A stretch of DNA of 27,289 nt from NCBI GenBank assembly GCA_002344355.1, contig DDTN01000005.1:1-27289 (forward strand), in the 5' to 3' direction. Source of the DNA: Proteobacteria bacterium UBA2363 (GTDB taxonomy: Bacteria; Pseudomonadota; Gammaproteobacteria; Xanthomonadales; UBA2363). The position numbers were made by a program, and so were the translations under genes. This document shows positions 7,954 to 15,817 of this stretch, piece after piece (positions within the stretch are counted from its first letter, which is position 1; each line of letters starts with the position of its first letter). The notes below the pieces were generated by a model. The model did not search any database. It was given only the letters and a program-made list of their open reading frames with translations, and was not told the DNA's origin.

Positions 7954-8888
7954 GCCCGCTCCGCCCCCTCGGGCGTCCTGGCCAGGAAGAACAGATGCGA
8001 TGGCCGGCGACGCAGTCCGAGCCAGACCGGCAGGGCGAACAGGGGTGCCGACAGGGCCGCCAGTCCGCGCAGCGGCCAGGCCAGTGGCAACGGCAGCGGC
8101 CGGGTTCGCCGGACGACCAGCGCGCCGATGCGCCGCATCACTTCCGCATAGCCCATGCCACCTGCCCGCCGGACCTCGACGTCGACCAGGCCCGCGGCAA
8201 CGAGGAGGCTGCGCAGCGCGCGCGGCGAGAACCACAGGAAATGGTGCGGCGGCAGGTCGCCCTCGTTCATCCTGCGGTCCAGGCCGGCCAGGAACCGGTC
8301 CCGCGCCGGCACGCTGCCGGCGATCTGCGCACCCGGCCGGGCAATCCGTGCGACCAGGGCCAGGAACTCCCGCGGGGCGTCCTGGTGCTCAAGTACCTCG
8401 AAGAAGGTCACCAGGTCGAAGCGACGCCCGGCGGCCAGCGACTCCGCCACGAAGGCCTGCAGGGGCAGGGCCTGCACCGTGTCCAGGCCGTACTTGTCGC
8501 GCGCCACCCGGATGCTGCGGGCATCCTGGTCGAGGCCATGCGCCTCGAAGCCGATGCCGGACAGTCGGGCCGGAACCGCGCCATCACCGCACCCGACGTC
8601 CAGGCTGCGGCCGGGCACCAGGTCGAGCGCGAACAGCGGCTCGGCCCAGCGCGGAAAGGGTCGACGCCCCTCGTGGTAGTCGGCGTAGGCCTCGAAGCCC
8701 TCGCCTTCGTAGACGCTGGGGTCGGCCACCAGCGGCGTCCAGAACTGGAGATCGCAGGCCGGACAGGCCTGCAGGGTGTAGCGCACCGCGTTGTGACGGG
8801 CACGATGATCCGTCGCCGGCCGGCGCGGCGGCGCATCACCGCCGCAGGCGGGGCACCGGGCGACCGATGGCTGGCTTCGACTGTCCAA
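7950..8888 (-). CDS. SAM methyltransferase with N-terminal zinc-ribbon-like motif
   Basis: The protein has 312 residues from a TTG start. Near the N-terminus two CPxC pairs (CPACGG and, about 30 residues later, CPACDL) look like a zinc ribbon. The methyltransferase core follows with LDVGCGDG, TFFEVLEHQDAP and FSPRALRSLLVAAGL. The C-terminus is hydrophobic. This is the Methyltransf_23-type layout common in surface-glycan and O-antigen loci. Start choice: GTG at 8930 is in frame and overlaps the epimerase by 16 bp, but TTG 8888 has a perfect GGAGGA 6 nt upstream, so I prefer it. The downstream flippase start overlaps this gene's stop. The substrate is unknown. Confidence 0.88.
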   Translation of the reverse strand: MDSRSQPSVARCPACGGDAPPRRPATDHRARHNAVRYTLQACPACDLQFWTPLVADPSVYEGEGFEAYADYHEGRRPFPRWAEPLFALDLVPGRSLDVGCGDGAVPARLSGIGFEAHGLDQDARSIRVARDKYGLDTVQALPLQAFVAESLAAGRRFDLVTFFEVLEHQDAPREFLALVARIARPGAQIAGSVPARDRFLAGLDRRMNEGDLPPHHFLWFSPRALRSLLVAAGLVDVEVRRAGGMGYAEVMRRIGALVVRRTRPLPLPLAWPLRGLAALSAPLFALPVWLGLRRRPSHLFFLARTPEGAERA

Positions 8889-8894
8889 GGCGTG

Positions 8895-8900
8895 TCCTCC
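8895..8900 (-). promoter_or_regulatory. Shine-Dalgarno GGAGGA that decides a TTG start
   Basis: GGAGGA on the minus strand ends 6 nt before TTG 8886-8888. It is the best ribosome-binding site in this operon and favours the shorter methyltransferase form over the GTG at 8930. Confidence 0.6.
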
Positions 8901-8914
8901 AGCGACGTCGTGGT

Positions 8915-9847
8915 TCAGGCGGGTCCGCACGCGGGCTGCGCATCATCCTGCCACCACGCCCAGGTCGCGCGCAGCCCCTGCTCCAGCGAGGTCGCGGCAT
9001 GCCAGCCGAAGGTCGCGGCCGCGGCCGCCGGGGACGGCGCGATCGCCTGCACGTCGACCCGGCGCCCGGGCAGGAAGTCCCGGCGCAGCGGCCGGTCGGT
9101 GACGGCGTCGACCACGTCGAGCAGGTCGACCAGGCTCACCGCCTGGCCGCTGGCGGCGTTGTAGACGGCGAAGCCGGGGAATGCCCCGGCGCCCACCACC
9201 GCCTGCACCAGGTCGAGCAGGTCGTCGATGTACAGGTAGTCGCGGACGGTGGAGCCATCGCCCCACAGGGTGACCGGCTCGCCGGCCAGCGCTGCCGCCA
9301 TGGCGGTCGGCACGATGCCGAAGCCGCCGCGCCGGTCCTGGCCCGGACCGTAGACGTTGCTCGGCCGCAGCACCACCACGGCGCCACCGTACTGGCCGGC
9401 GTAGGCCGACAGGAACAGCTCGACCGCCGCCTTGGCGGCGCCGTGGTAGGAGCGCGGCCGCAGCGCCTGCTGCTCGGTCACCGGCGCGGCGCCGCAGTCA
9501 CCGTACACGGTGCCGCCCGAGGACAGGTACAGCAGGCCGCAGCCGGCCACCGACTGCATGGCCTCGATCAGGGCGAGGGAGACCGCCAGGTTGGCGTCGA
9601 TCTCGGCGCGGGGCTGGCCCAGGGTGCTGCCCGGCGTGCTAGCCGCGGCGGCGTGCAGCAGCCAGTCGCAGCCGGCGAGGACATCGCGGAAGACGGCTGG
9701 ATCGGTGAAGGCGTCGACCCGCGTCGGCACCTGCAGGCCCTGCGCCGGCCGCCGGACCAGTCCAAGCACCTCATGGCCGGCACCGGCCAGGCGCGCGCAC
9801 AGGGCACGCCCGATGAAGCCCCCGGCACCCAGTACGGCAATCCTCAT
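8915..9847 (-). CDS. NAD-dependent epimerase/dehydratase (extended SDR)
   Basis: A 310-residue sugar-nucleotide-type SDR. The Rossmann motif is GAGGFIG at 7-13, and the strand before the active site is LLYLSSGGTVYG (about 105-116). RPSNVYGPGQ and GDGSTVRDYLYIDDL are typical of UDP-sugar epimerases and dehydratases. The catalytic stretch reads SYHGAAK (133-139): with Lys139 fixed, the canonical YxxxK tyrosine slot (135) holds His, and a Tyr lies one residue earlier. This may alter catalysis or be a lineage variant. ATG 9847 overlaps the GT4 stop (ATGA). It probably provides an unusual nucleotide sugar for the locus; the exact substrate cannot be called. Confidence 0.9.
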   Translation of the reverse strand: MRIAVLGAGGFIGRALCARLAGAGHEVLGLVRRPAQGLQVPTRVDAFTDPAVFRDVLAGCDWLLHAAAASTPGSTLGQPRAEIDANLAVSLALIEAMQSVAGCGLLYLSSGGTVYGDCGAAPVTEQQALRPRSYHGAAKAAVELFLSAYAGQYGGAVVVLRPSNVYGPGQDRRGGFGIVPTAMAAALAGEPVTLWGDGSTVRDYLYIDDLLDLVQAVVGAGAFPGFAVYNAASGQAVSLVDLLDVVDAVTDRPLRRDFLPGRRVDVQAIAPSPAAAAATFGWHAATSLEQGLRATWAWWQDDAQPACGPA

Positions 9848-10956
9848 TCGCGGGCTCCGGACAGCAGTTGCCGATACAGCGCAGCGTAACGCGCGGCGCA
9901 GTCGTCCCAGGTGCCGATCTGCGCGCGCACCCAGTCGCGTGCCGCCGTGCCGATCGCGCGGTTGCGCGGCGCCTGCTCCAGCGTCGCGAAGGCAGGTGCC
10001 AGCCCCTCGGCGCCATCGCACAGCCAGCCGGTCTCGCCATGGCGCAGCAGGTCGCGGTGCGCGGGAATGTCCGAGGCGATGATCGGCAAGCCGGCGGCCA
10101 TCGCCTCCAGCATCACCTGCGGGCGCCCCTCGGCATGCTGGCTGAGCGTGACCAGGCCCGTGGCCGCGGGAAACGCGTCCTTGCACAACTGGTCGGGCGT
10201 CGCCGGGCCATGGTGGACGACCCAGGGCGGCAGGGTCATCTCCTCCTGCATCGGACCAAAAAGGTGCAGCTCACGACGGCCGTCCTGGAAGTGCGGCGCG
10301 CACCAGTCGAACAGGGTGCCGATCTTGCCGCGGGTGATGCGGCTGACGCACAGCCAGCGCGCCGGCGTTGAGGGCGCGCGCACCAGTTCGAACCAGCACG
10401 GATCGATGCCGAACGGCACGAAGCGCACCTGGGCGACATCGCCGAAGCGCCGCTCCAGTTCCGGCACCATCCAGTCGGCATTGGGACAGATGGCGGTGGC
10501 GCGCCGCCGGAACACGCGGCGCAGCAGCGCGGTCATGCCCGGCAGACGCAGCAACTGCATGTCGGTGCCGAGCACCGTGGTCAGCAGGGGCACGCGGTCG
10601 CGCGGCAACACCAGCGCGTTCTGCAGCCAGTTGACATGGCGCAGGTCCAGGCCGGCCTCGCGCCGGTACAGGCGGCGCAGGTGGCCGAGCAGACGCAGCG
10701 GCTGCCACACGCCGCGCAGCCCGCCGGCCCGCACCAGGTGGGCGATGCCGCCGGCCGCCATGAGCTCGGCCAGCCAGGCCGATTCCGCGGATGTCGCGGC
10801 ATCGACCACGTTGTCCGGTAACTCGCCGGGCGGCGACCAGGTACGCAGGGCGATGTCCGGCCGCCGGGCCAGGGCCCAGGTCAGGTGGCGGATGAACAGG
10901 CCGCGCCAGTCACCCGAGCCTGAGGGATACGAGGTGCTGACCATCAGGATTCGCAT
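9844..10956 (-). CDS. GT4-type glycosyltransferase
   Basis: A 370-residue GT-B fold enzyme. The N-terminal domain opens with RILMVSTSYPSGSGDWRG, as in Glyco_transf_4 proteins. A possible acceptor/linker region follows (GTDMQLLRLPG). The C-terminal domain has the retaining-GT EX7E motif, E276 and E284 within EGRPQVMLEAMAAGLPIIASD, plus the HRDLLRHGETGWLC loop. No membrane segments are seen, so it should act at the cytoplasmic face and extend a lipid-linked or nucleotide-derived glycan. ATG 10956 has AGGGGGG 5 nt upstream. It is separated by 106 bp from the upstream acyltransferase and is coupled to the epimerase by ATGA. Confidence 0.92.
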   Translation of the reverse strand: MRILMVSTSYPSGSGDWRGLFIRHLTWALARRPDIALRTWSPPGELPDNVVDAATSAESAWLAELMAAGGIAHLVRAGGLRGVWQPLRLLGHLRRLYRREAGLDLRHVNWLQNALVLPRDRVPLLTTVLGTDMQLLRLPGMTALLRRVFRRRATAICPNADWMVPELERRFGDVAQVRFVPFGIDPCWFELVRAPSTPARWLCVSRITRGKIGTLFDWCAPHFQDGRRELHLFGPMQEEMTLPPWVVHHGPATPDQLCKDAFPAATGLVTLSQHAEGRPQVMLEAMAAGLPIIASDIPAHRDLLRHGETGWLCDGAEGLAPAFATLEQAPRNRAIGTAARDWVRAQIGTWDDCAARYAALYRQLLSGARE

Positions 10957-11062
10957 CTATGCCCCCCTGGCGCGCCCAAACCAGATTCTCGCCCGTCTGT
11001 AGACACCTTTGCCCGCACAGTGACAGGTCCGATGCCTCGGGGCGCCTGCGCATCCCGCGACC

Positions 11063-13042
11063 TCATTCGTTTGCACGGACTTCTCCAGTCTCCACCCAGC
11101 GCAATCCCAGGCGCTCCGCCAACAAGGGCGAAAGCGACTCTGCGAAGCGGCCGTTGAGATGCTGCTGGTCACGGAAGGTCAGCAGGCCGTCGACCCGGGC
11201 CCGACAACTGCCCTGCGGACAGACCGCGTCGTTCAGATCGACAACCCGCGCGCTGCCCATGCCCCGCACCGCCTCCTCCAGGATTCGAGTCACGTTGGGA
11301 GCGCGCGATCGCTCGAGGCGGAAGCTGCATCTTTCCGGGCTGGCCAGAAGCCTGTGCAACCAGCCTCGCGGGGACTCACATTCCGGCGCGTGAAACGGCA
11401 GCACCGGCGTGGGCGCCAGAACAGCCACGCGCGGCACGCTCGCCGCCAGCCTTTCCAGTACCCGACGCGATCCCTCCCGCCATCGTTCATCGTCAAGCTC
11501 ATAGCCACCGCTGGACCCCACCACCACCAGGTCGGCACCAAAGGTCCCGACGTTGTCAAGCACGCGCTCACGCCAGCGACTGCATTCCACATAGTCGCGA
11601 CCGATACGGGAGTAGTAAATTTCCTCGTCGACCATCGGGCAGGCTGACTTGGTCAATACGATCAGTCTCCAGCCAGCCGATTGCACGATGGCGTGGAAGG
11701 CGGGGAACCACTGCAGACCGACACTGTCGCCGACCAGAAGGATGGTCGCGCCCGCTTCACCTTCGCCTTCGAAGAAGCAAGGCCGCAAGGTATCTGAGTG
11801 GTACCACTCGTCGCAGCCCATCTCGTAGATCACCGGTGAAGTCACTTCGCCGTGCGCGCCGCTCCAAGAGAGCGAGTCATTCATCGCTCTACTCTGGATC
11901 GCCAAGAACATCCATGCCAAGGCGATCATCAGTCCCAGCGAGGCAACCACGGTGGCTCCCGGATACCGTGCAACCAGCCTGGAACTGCGTACCGGCGCCT
12001 CGACGAAGCGCAGGCTCAGCCACGCGAGGGGCAGGGCGGCAAGGACGAGGCCCAATCGGACTCCGGTTCGCTCGGTATCGAACACCTCACTGCCAAGGAC
12101 CAGGAGTGGCCAATGCCAGAGGTACCAGGCATAGGAGATTCGCCCCAGAAATTGCATGGGGGGTGCCGCCAGCAGCCTGCCCGTGGGCGAGCGCCGGGGT
12201 GCGACCGCCAGCACCAGGGCCGTACCGAGGGTTGGCACCAGCGCCCACATTCCCGGGTACGGCGTGTGCTCGTCCAGCAGCATCGCCGCGACCAGAACCA
12301 GGGTCAGGCCGAGGCCCGCCATGGGTATCCGAACGGTTGCAGCGCTCCAAGGGGTTGGAGCGGGGGTTCCGACGGTCGATCGCGGCCCTGGCGCCAAGAG
12401 GAACACCAGCGCACCGGCAGCGAACTGCCAGGCACGCAACGGCGTCAGGTAGAAGGCCAGCATGGAAGACGACTGGGTGAACCAGAGGCAGGCCAACAGG
12501 CTCAGCAGGAGAAGCCCGAACAAGGCTGCCTTCAAACCGGGCAAGCCCCATGCCCGCGCGCCCAGCAGCAACGAAAGCATGGCCGGCCACACGAGATAGA
12601 ACTGCTCCTCGACGCCCAGCGACCAGGTATGGAGGTAAAGGTTCGACGCCTGGTCCGGCTGGAAATAGTCGAGCTGGGCAAACGCGTAGTGCAGATTGCT
12701 CAGCCACCAGGAAGCCGCCGCGCCGGAGACCGCCTGCTCCGGAATTCGCCCTGGGACCATCAGCTGCCAGGCCAGCCACGCGGTGACGACCAGCATGATG
12801 GCGAGGGCGGGCAACAGTCGCCGGAACCTGCGCGCATAGAAGGCCAGCATTCCAATGCGCCCGGTGGCGGCATGTTCGGTCACCAGCAGGCCGGTGATCA
12901 GGTAGCCGGACAACACGAAGAAGACATCGACGCCGATGAATCCCCCGGCCAGGCCTGGCAGCCCCGCATGTGCCGACACCACCAGCAGGATGGCAACCGC
13001 CCTGAGGCCCTCGATATCGGGTCGGAACGACCAGCCGTTCAT
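11063..13042 (-). CDS. Acyltransferase-3 / SGNH fusion (OafA-like O-acyltransferase)
   Basis: A 659-residue protein. Residues 1-380 form the Acyl_transf_3 membrane domain. The conserved R-x10-H pair is R14/H25, followed by GGFIGVDVFFVLSGYLI and LYLHTWSLGVEEQFYLVWP. From about 430 a periplasmic SGNH hydrolase-like domain follows with LLVGDSVGLQW (catalytic Ser440 candidate) and RDQQHLN (D625/H628). This fused form is typical of enzymes that O-acetylate surface glycans at the periplasmic side. It starts 6 bp after the GT-C-like gene, so the two are surely co-transcribed; it may acetylate the same glycan. Many codons end in A or T compared with pilC or the histidine kinase, consistent with acquisition. 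Confidence 0.92.
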   Translation of the reverse strand: MNGWSFRPDIEGLRAVAILLVVSAHAGLPGLAGGFIGVDVFFVLSGYLITGLLVTEHAATGRIGMLAFYARRFRRLLPALAIMLVVTAWLAWQLMVPGRIPEQAVSGAAASWWLSNLHYAFAQLDYFQPDQASNLYLHTWSLGVEEQFYLVWPAMLSLLLGARAWGLPGLKAALFGLLLLSLLACLWFTQSSSMLAFYLTPLRAWQFAAGALVFLLAPGPRSTVGTPAPTPWSAATVRIPMAGLGLTLVLVAAMLLDEHTPYPGMWALVPTLGTALVLAVAPRRSPTGRLLAAPPMQFLGRISYAWYLWHWPLLVLGSEVFDTERTGVRLGLVLAALPLAWLSLRFVEAPVRSSRLVARYPGATVVASLGLMIALAWMFLAIQSRAMNDSLSWSGAHGEVTSPVIYEMGCDEWYHSDTLRPCFFEGEGEAGATILLVGDSVGLQWFPAFHAIVQSAGWRLIVLTKSACPMVDEEIYYSRIGRDYVECSRWRERVLDNVGTFGADLVVVGSSGGYELDDERWREGSRRVLERLAASVPRVAVLAPTPVLPFHAPECESPRGWLHRLLASPERCSFRLERSRAPNVTRILEEAVRGMGSARVVDLNDAVCPQGSCRARVDGLLTFRDQQHLNGRFAESLSPLLAERLGLRWVETGEVRANE

Positions 13043-13048
13043 GGATTC

Positions 13049-15076
13049 TCAGTCCAGGTCCCTGCATGGCGTTCCGGCAACGCCTGGTTCGTCGTCGCCA
13101 TTGCCCCGGGGGTGTCCGAGATTCGTGTCGGCTCCCGCCTCGGCGGGCGCACCCTCACCTGCCATGCAGTCCAGGCGTTGCTCGATCCTTGCCATCTGCG
13201 CCGCGAACTGGCCGGCGCGCACCCGGTCCCGCAACCGGCCGAACTCTGCCAGCGCCTCCTCTCGGTGGCCGGTCGCGGCCAGGAATTCGACCAGATTGAG
13301 CTGGTACTGCGGGTCGCCGGCCGAGGCAGCGTCGCGCGCCAGGGTCAGCGCGAGCGGCTCGTCGCCCAGGCGGTTGTAGGCGAAACGCGCGAACGCGTAG
13401 AGCACCATGGCATCAGCAGGCTCCTTGCTGCTGGCCAGCACCAACATTTCCAGCATCGCCTGGTCCGGGAGTCGGCAACGCTGTTCGACCTGGCAGTCGA
13501 TCAGCGTCCTGATCGCAGTGGAGTCCTCTGGCGTGAGGCCGCGACTGCGCAGCCGCTGCTCGATCGCGGCCCAGGCATCCGCCGGGGCGGTCTGCCCGGT
13601 GCGATCGGCAAGCATCAACAGGGCGACCGGCGGCAACAGCCCGCTGCCGTCCAGCGCCATCGCGCGCCGCAACACCCCCGCCGCCTCGCGGGTCAGGGGC
13701 GAATCCGGATCGTACCCTCCCAACACCACCAGGGTGCGGCCCAGGTTGTAGGCGGCGCGGCTAGACGCAGGATTGCGGTCGGCCTCTGCCACCGCCAGCC
13801 GAACCGGGTCGGCCCACTCCAGCACGCGCAGCAGCAGGGTAGTGCCGGCCAGTACCAGAATGCCCGCCAGGACGCCGGTTCGAACGGCGTTGAATCGCGC
13901 ACCGGGTTCGACCTGTGGCCAGAGCAGGGCGACAAGTGCCAGCAATGCCCCAACCGACGCGAAGTAGTTGCGGTGTTCGAACACCAGCTCGAGGGGCAGA
14001 ATGGTCGCGGTCAACAGGTGCGCGGCGAGGAACCAGCCCAGTCCCAACGCCACCAGGGGGCGGCGTCGGCGCAGCGCGAACACGGCGGCCACCAGCAAGG
14101 TCAGGCCGGCCAGGGCCGGCAGGGTTGTCCAGGGGTGCAGCAGACCCGTGGAAACCGGCCAGGCATCACGATAGAAACCGAAGAAACCTGGCAACGGCAG
14201 GACCGTCCACGCCAGATAGGAAAGCAGCACGCCGGGCTGGGTCAGGAGCCGCTCCATCATCGTGAAGTCGCGGAAGATCCAGGCCGGCGAGTCCATGGTC
14301 CTGGGCAGCAGCCAGGACAGTCCGACCACGGCGGGAAACACCAGGAAAACGATGTGGAACGCCAGCATCTGGCGGCCACCAGGGCGAGCGCGGAACAGCG
14401 TGAACTCCAGCACCAGGGTCAGCACCGGCAGCAGGACCGCGGTCTCCTTGGCCGTTGCGCCCGCCACCACACAGGCGGGCACGCCCAGCCACAACCGCCA
14501 GGGAACGCCAGGCGTGCCGGCGGCCAGGCGGCTGCGGCCCTCCACATAGAGGATCAACCCCAGCAGGACGAACACCTGCGCCAGGCTCTCCATGCGCTGC
14601 ACCACGTACAGCACCCCGGTCAGGTTGATCGGGTGCAGCAGCCACAGGGCGGTGACCAGCAGGGCCAGCATCTCCCCGGATGCCGAGGTCGCGGGTTTGC
14701 CGGGCGCGGCCAGCCCGGGGAGGCGCCGCAACAGAACGAACAACAGCAGGCCGTTGAGCAGATGGATGGCCAGGTTGGTCAGCTTCATCGGCCCCGGAGC
14801 CAGACCGGTGAAGTAGTGGTTCAGCGCGAAGCTCAGGGACGCCAGCGGTCGCTGGAAGTCGCTGGCGGGCGATGCCCAGGCGGCCGCCGACAGCTCCGTG
14901 AGGGACAGCGACTCGACATGCAGGGCCGTGGCATCGACGATGTTCGGAAAGTCGTCGAATTCGAAGCCACCCCGCAGGCCGGGCCAGTAGACGACCGCAG
15001 AGGCCAGCAGGACCAGCGCCAGGACCAGACGGATTCGGGCGGACTTCAAATGGGATTCCCCTGGCGGCGCGACCAT
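13049..15076 (-). CDS. GT-C/TMTC-like multi-spanning protein with TPR-like C-terminus (pilin module 2)
   Basis: About 675 residues. A membrane half (to about residue 420) has some ten hydrophobic segments, followed by a helical TPR-like tail. Motifs shared with the paralogue at 18904-20871 are FDDF-N after the first segment, QRPLASLSF, NLAIHLLNGLL, HPINLTGVLYVVQR, LLHPWTTLPA and VFEHRNY. The acidic FDD pair in the first outer loop is what GT-C enzymes such as the TMTC family use for catalysis. GT-C enzymes take polyprenyl-linked sugars in the periplasm. It lies directly after a pilin gene, so it is best seen as a pilin glycosyltransferase, perhaps analogous to TfpW. Starts: ATG 15076 (used), GTG 15103, or TTG 15049 with AGGGG upstream, the last giving MKSARIRL as in the paralogue. 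The C-terminal tail is low complexity and acidic. Confidence 0.85.
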   Translation of the reverse strand: MVAPPGESHLKSARIRLVLALVLLASAVVYWPGLRGGFEFDDFPNIVDATALHVESLSLTELSAAAWASPASDFQRPLASLSFALNHYFTGLAPGPMKLTNLAIHLLNGLLLFVLLRRLPGLAAPGKPATSASGEMLALLVTALWLLHPINLTGVLYVVQRMESLAQVFVLLGLILYVEGRSRLAAGTPGVPWRLWLGVPACVVAGATAKETAVLLPVLTLVLEFTLFRARPGGRQMLAFHIVFLVFPAVVGLSWLLPRTMDSPAWIFRDFTMMERLLTQPGVLLSYLAWTVLPLPGFFGFYRDAWPVSTGLLHPWTTLPALAGLTLLVAAVFALRRRRPLVALGLGWFLAAHLLTATILPLELVFEHRNYFASVGALLALVALLWPQVEPGARFNAVRTGVLAGILVLAGTTLLLRVLEWADPVRLAVAEADRNPASSRAAYNLGRTLVVLGGYDPDSPLTREAAGVLRRAMALDGSGLLPPVALLMLADRTGQTAPADAWAAIEQRLRSRGLTPEDSTAIRTLIDCQVEQRCRLPDQAMLEMLVLASSKEPADAMVLYAFARFAYNRLGDEPLALTLARDAASAGDPQYQLNLVEFLAATGHREEALAEFGRLRDRVRAGQFAAQMARIEQRLDCMAGEGAPAEAGADTNLGHPRGNGDDEPGVAGTPCRDLD

Positions 15077-15207
15077 CACCAGGGGCCATTCTGGCCCACA
15101 CAAGGAACTCGGGCGAGTACGACGCAGGATCGGGGGCCGATCAGGCCGCCGGCCGAGGATCTGTGAACTCTCTCACACATGGACCCGCTGCGTCAGGAAG
15201 CGACCGC

Positions 15208-15225
15208 GGCAGGCAGAAACCTGCC
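15208..15225 (-). terminator. Weak hairpin after pilin gene 2
   Basis: GGCAGG at 15208-15213 and CCTGCC at 15220-15225 form a 6-bp stem with a 6-nt loop, 9 bp past the pilin stop. No U-run follows on the minus strand. It could slow polymerase or stabilise the pilin mRNA before the downstream GT-C-like gene, as the stronger hairpin does after pilin 1. Confidence 0.3.
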
Positions 15226-15233
15226 CTCGCGCG

Positions 15234-15686
15234 TCAGGGTCCCCGACAGGCCGTGGCTCGGTACTTGTCGGCAAGCGAGCCGCCCGTACAAGTCCAGTTG
15301 ACCGCCGAATCGTTCGCGATCAGGCTGGGCGCAAGTACCAGCGTGTCGCCCGAGATCGCGGAGTTGACCTTGTTGCCGAAGGTGACTTCGATGCCCGTGG
15401 TGGTCACCTCCACCTGGGCCACGTAGGGGCCGGTGATCGATCCGGGCAGCGGCAGCCCTGCCTGAGCATTGTCGACGGGCAGCACGCCGCGGTTGGAGGC
15501 GTACTCCCACACCGCCGCCCGGGCGGTCCCGGCGATGCTCAGGCCTTCCGCAACCTGGGCGCGTACGGTGTAGTCCTGGTACGCGGGCAGCGCCAGCGCG
15601 GCCAGGATGGCAATGATGGCCACCACCACCATCAGCTCGATCAGCGTGAAACCGCGGGCGGAAACGGGGGTGCGGGTGCGTTCCAT
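15234..15686 (-). CDS. pilA: Type IV major-pilin-like protein (pilin 2)
   Basis: A 150-residue prepilin. A 12-residue leader ends in RG and is followed by FTLIELMVVVAIIAILAALA, the type IVa class signature with Phe+1 and Glu+5 for PilD processing and assembly. The long N-terminal helix continues through ALPAYQDYTVRAQVAEGLS. A C-terminal disulfide loop is predicted between C133 and C147. It is clearly paralogous to pilin 1 in the helix and in the NRG and GNK blocks, but differs across the middle and the D-loop. The residue after the loop is RGP, so TfpO-style modification of a C-terminal Ser is not possible; any glycan would be on an internal Ser/Thr. It has its own sigma-54 promoter; GGAG lies 9 nt before the ATG. 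Confidence 0.95.
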   Translation of the reverse strand: MERTRTPVSARGFTLIELMVVVAIIAILAALALPAYQDYTVRAQVAEGLSIAGTARAAVWEYASNRGVLPVDNAQAGLPLPGSITGPYVAQVEVTTTGIEVTFGNKVNSAISGDTLVLAPSLIANDSAVNWTCTGGSLADKYRATACRGP

Positions 15687-15720
15687 GACTCAGGGCTCCA
15701 TGCCGGTTCGGCGGTAGAGC

Positions 15721-15736
15721 TGCAACTGCCGTGCCA
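15721..15736 (-). promoter_or_regulatory. Sigma-54 (RpoN) promoter of pilin gene 2
   Basis: On the minus strand the sequence is TGGCAC, 5 nt, TTGCA. The invariant GG and GC are 10 nt apart, a full match to the -24/-12 consensus. A start about 12 nt past the GC would be near 15710, giving a 5' leader of roughly 24 nt. Pilin genes in gammaproteobacteria are commonly transcribed by RpoN with PilR, which supports the call. Confidence 0.85.
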
Positions 15737-15817
15737 ACGCCGGCCAGCTGGCACTGCCTTGTACGCATGCCTGCCTTCGGTCATCCTGCATCGCAGTCTC
15801 GTCCCAGGGAGTCCGGC

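Noticed and set aside
11852..15166. 1104-codon plus-strand frame across the acyltransferase and GT-C-like genes
   Set aside because: Antisense shadow rich in Gln, Gly and Arg that spans two real genes; no start signal or known fold.
15749..15764. Second TGGCAC on the plus strand, facing the spermidine-synthase-like gene
   Set aside because: It forms an inverted pair with the pilin 2 -24 element, but the bases at the -12 position are TA, not GC, so it is not a valid sigma-54 promoter.
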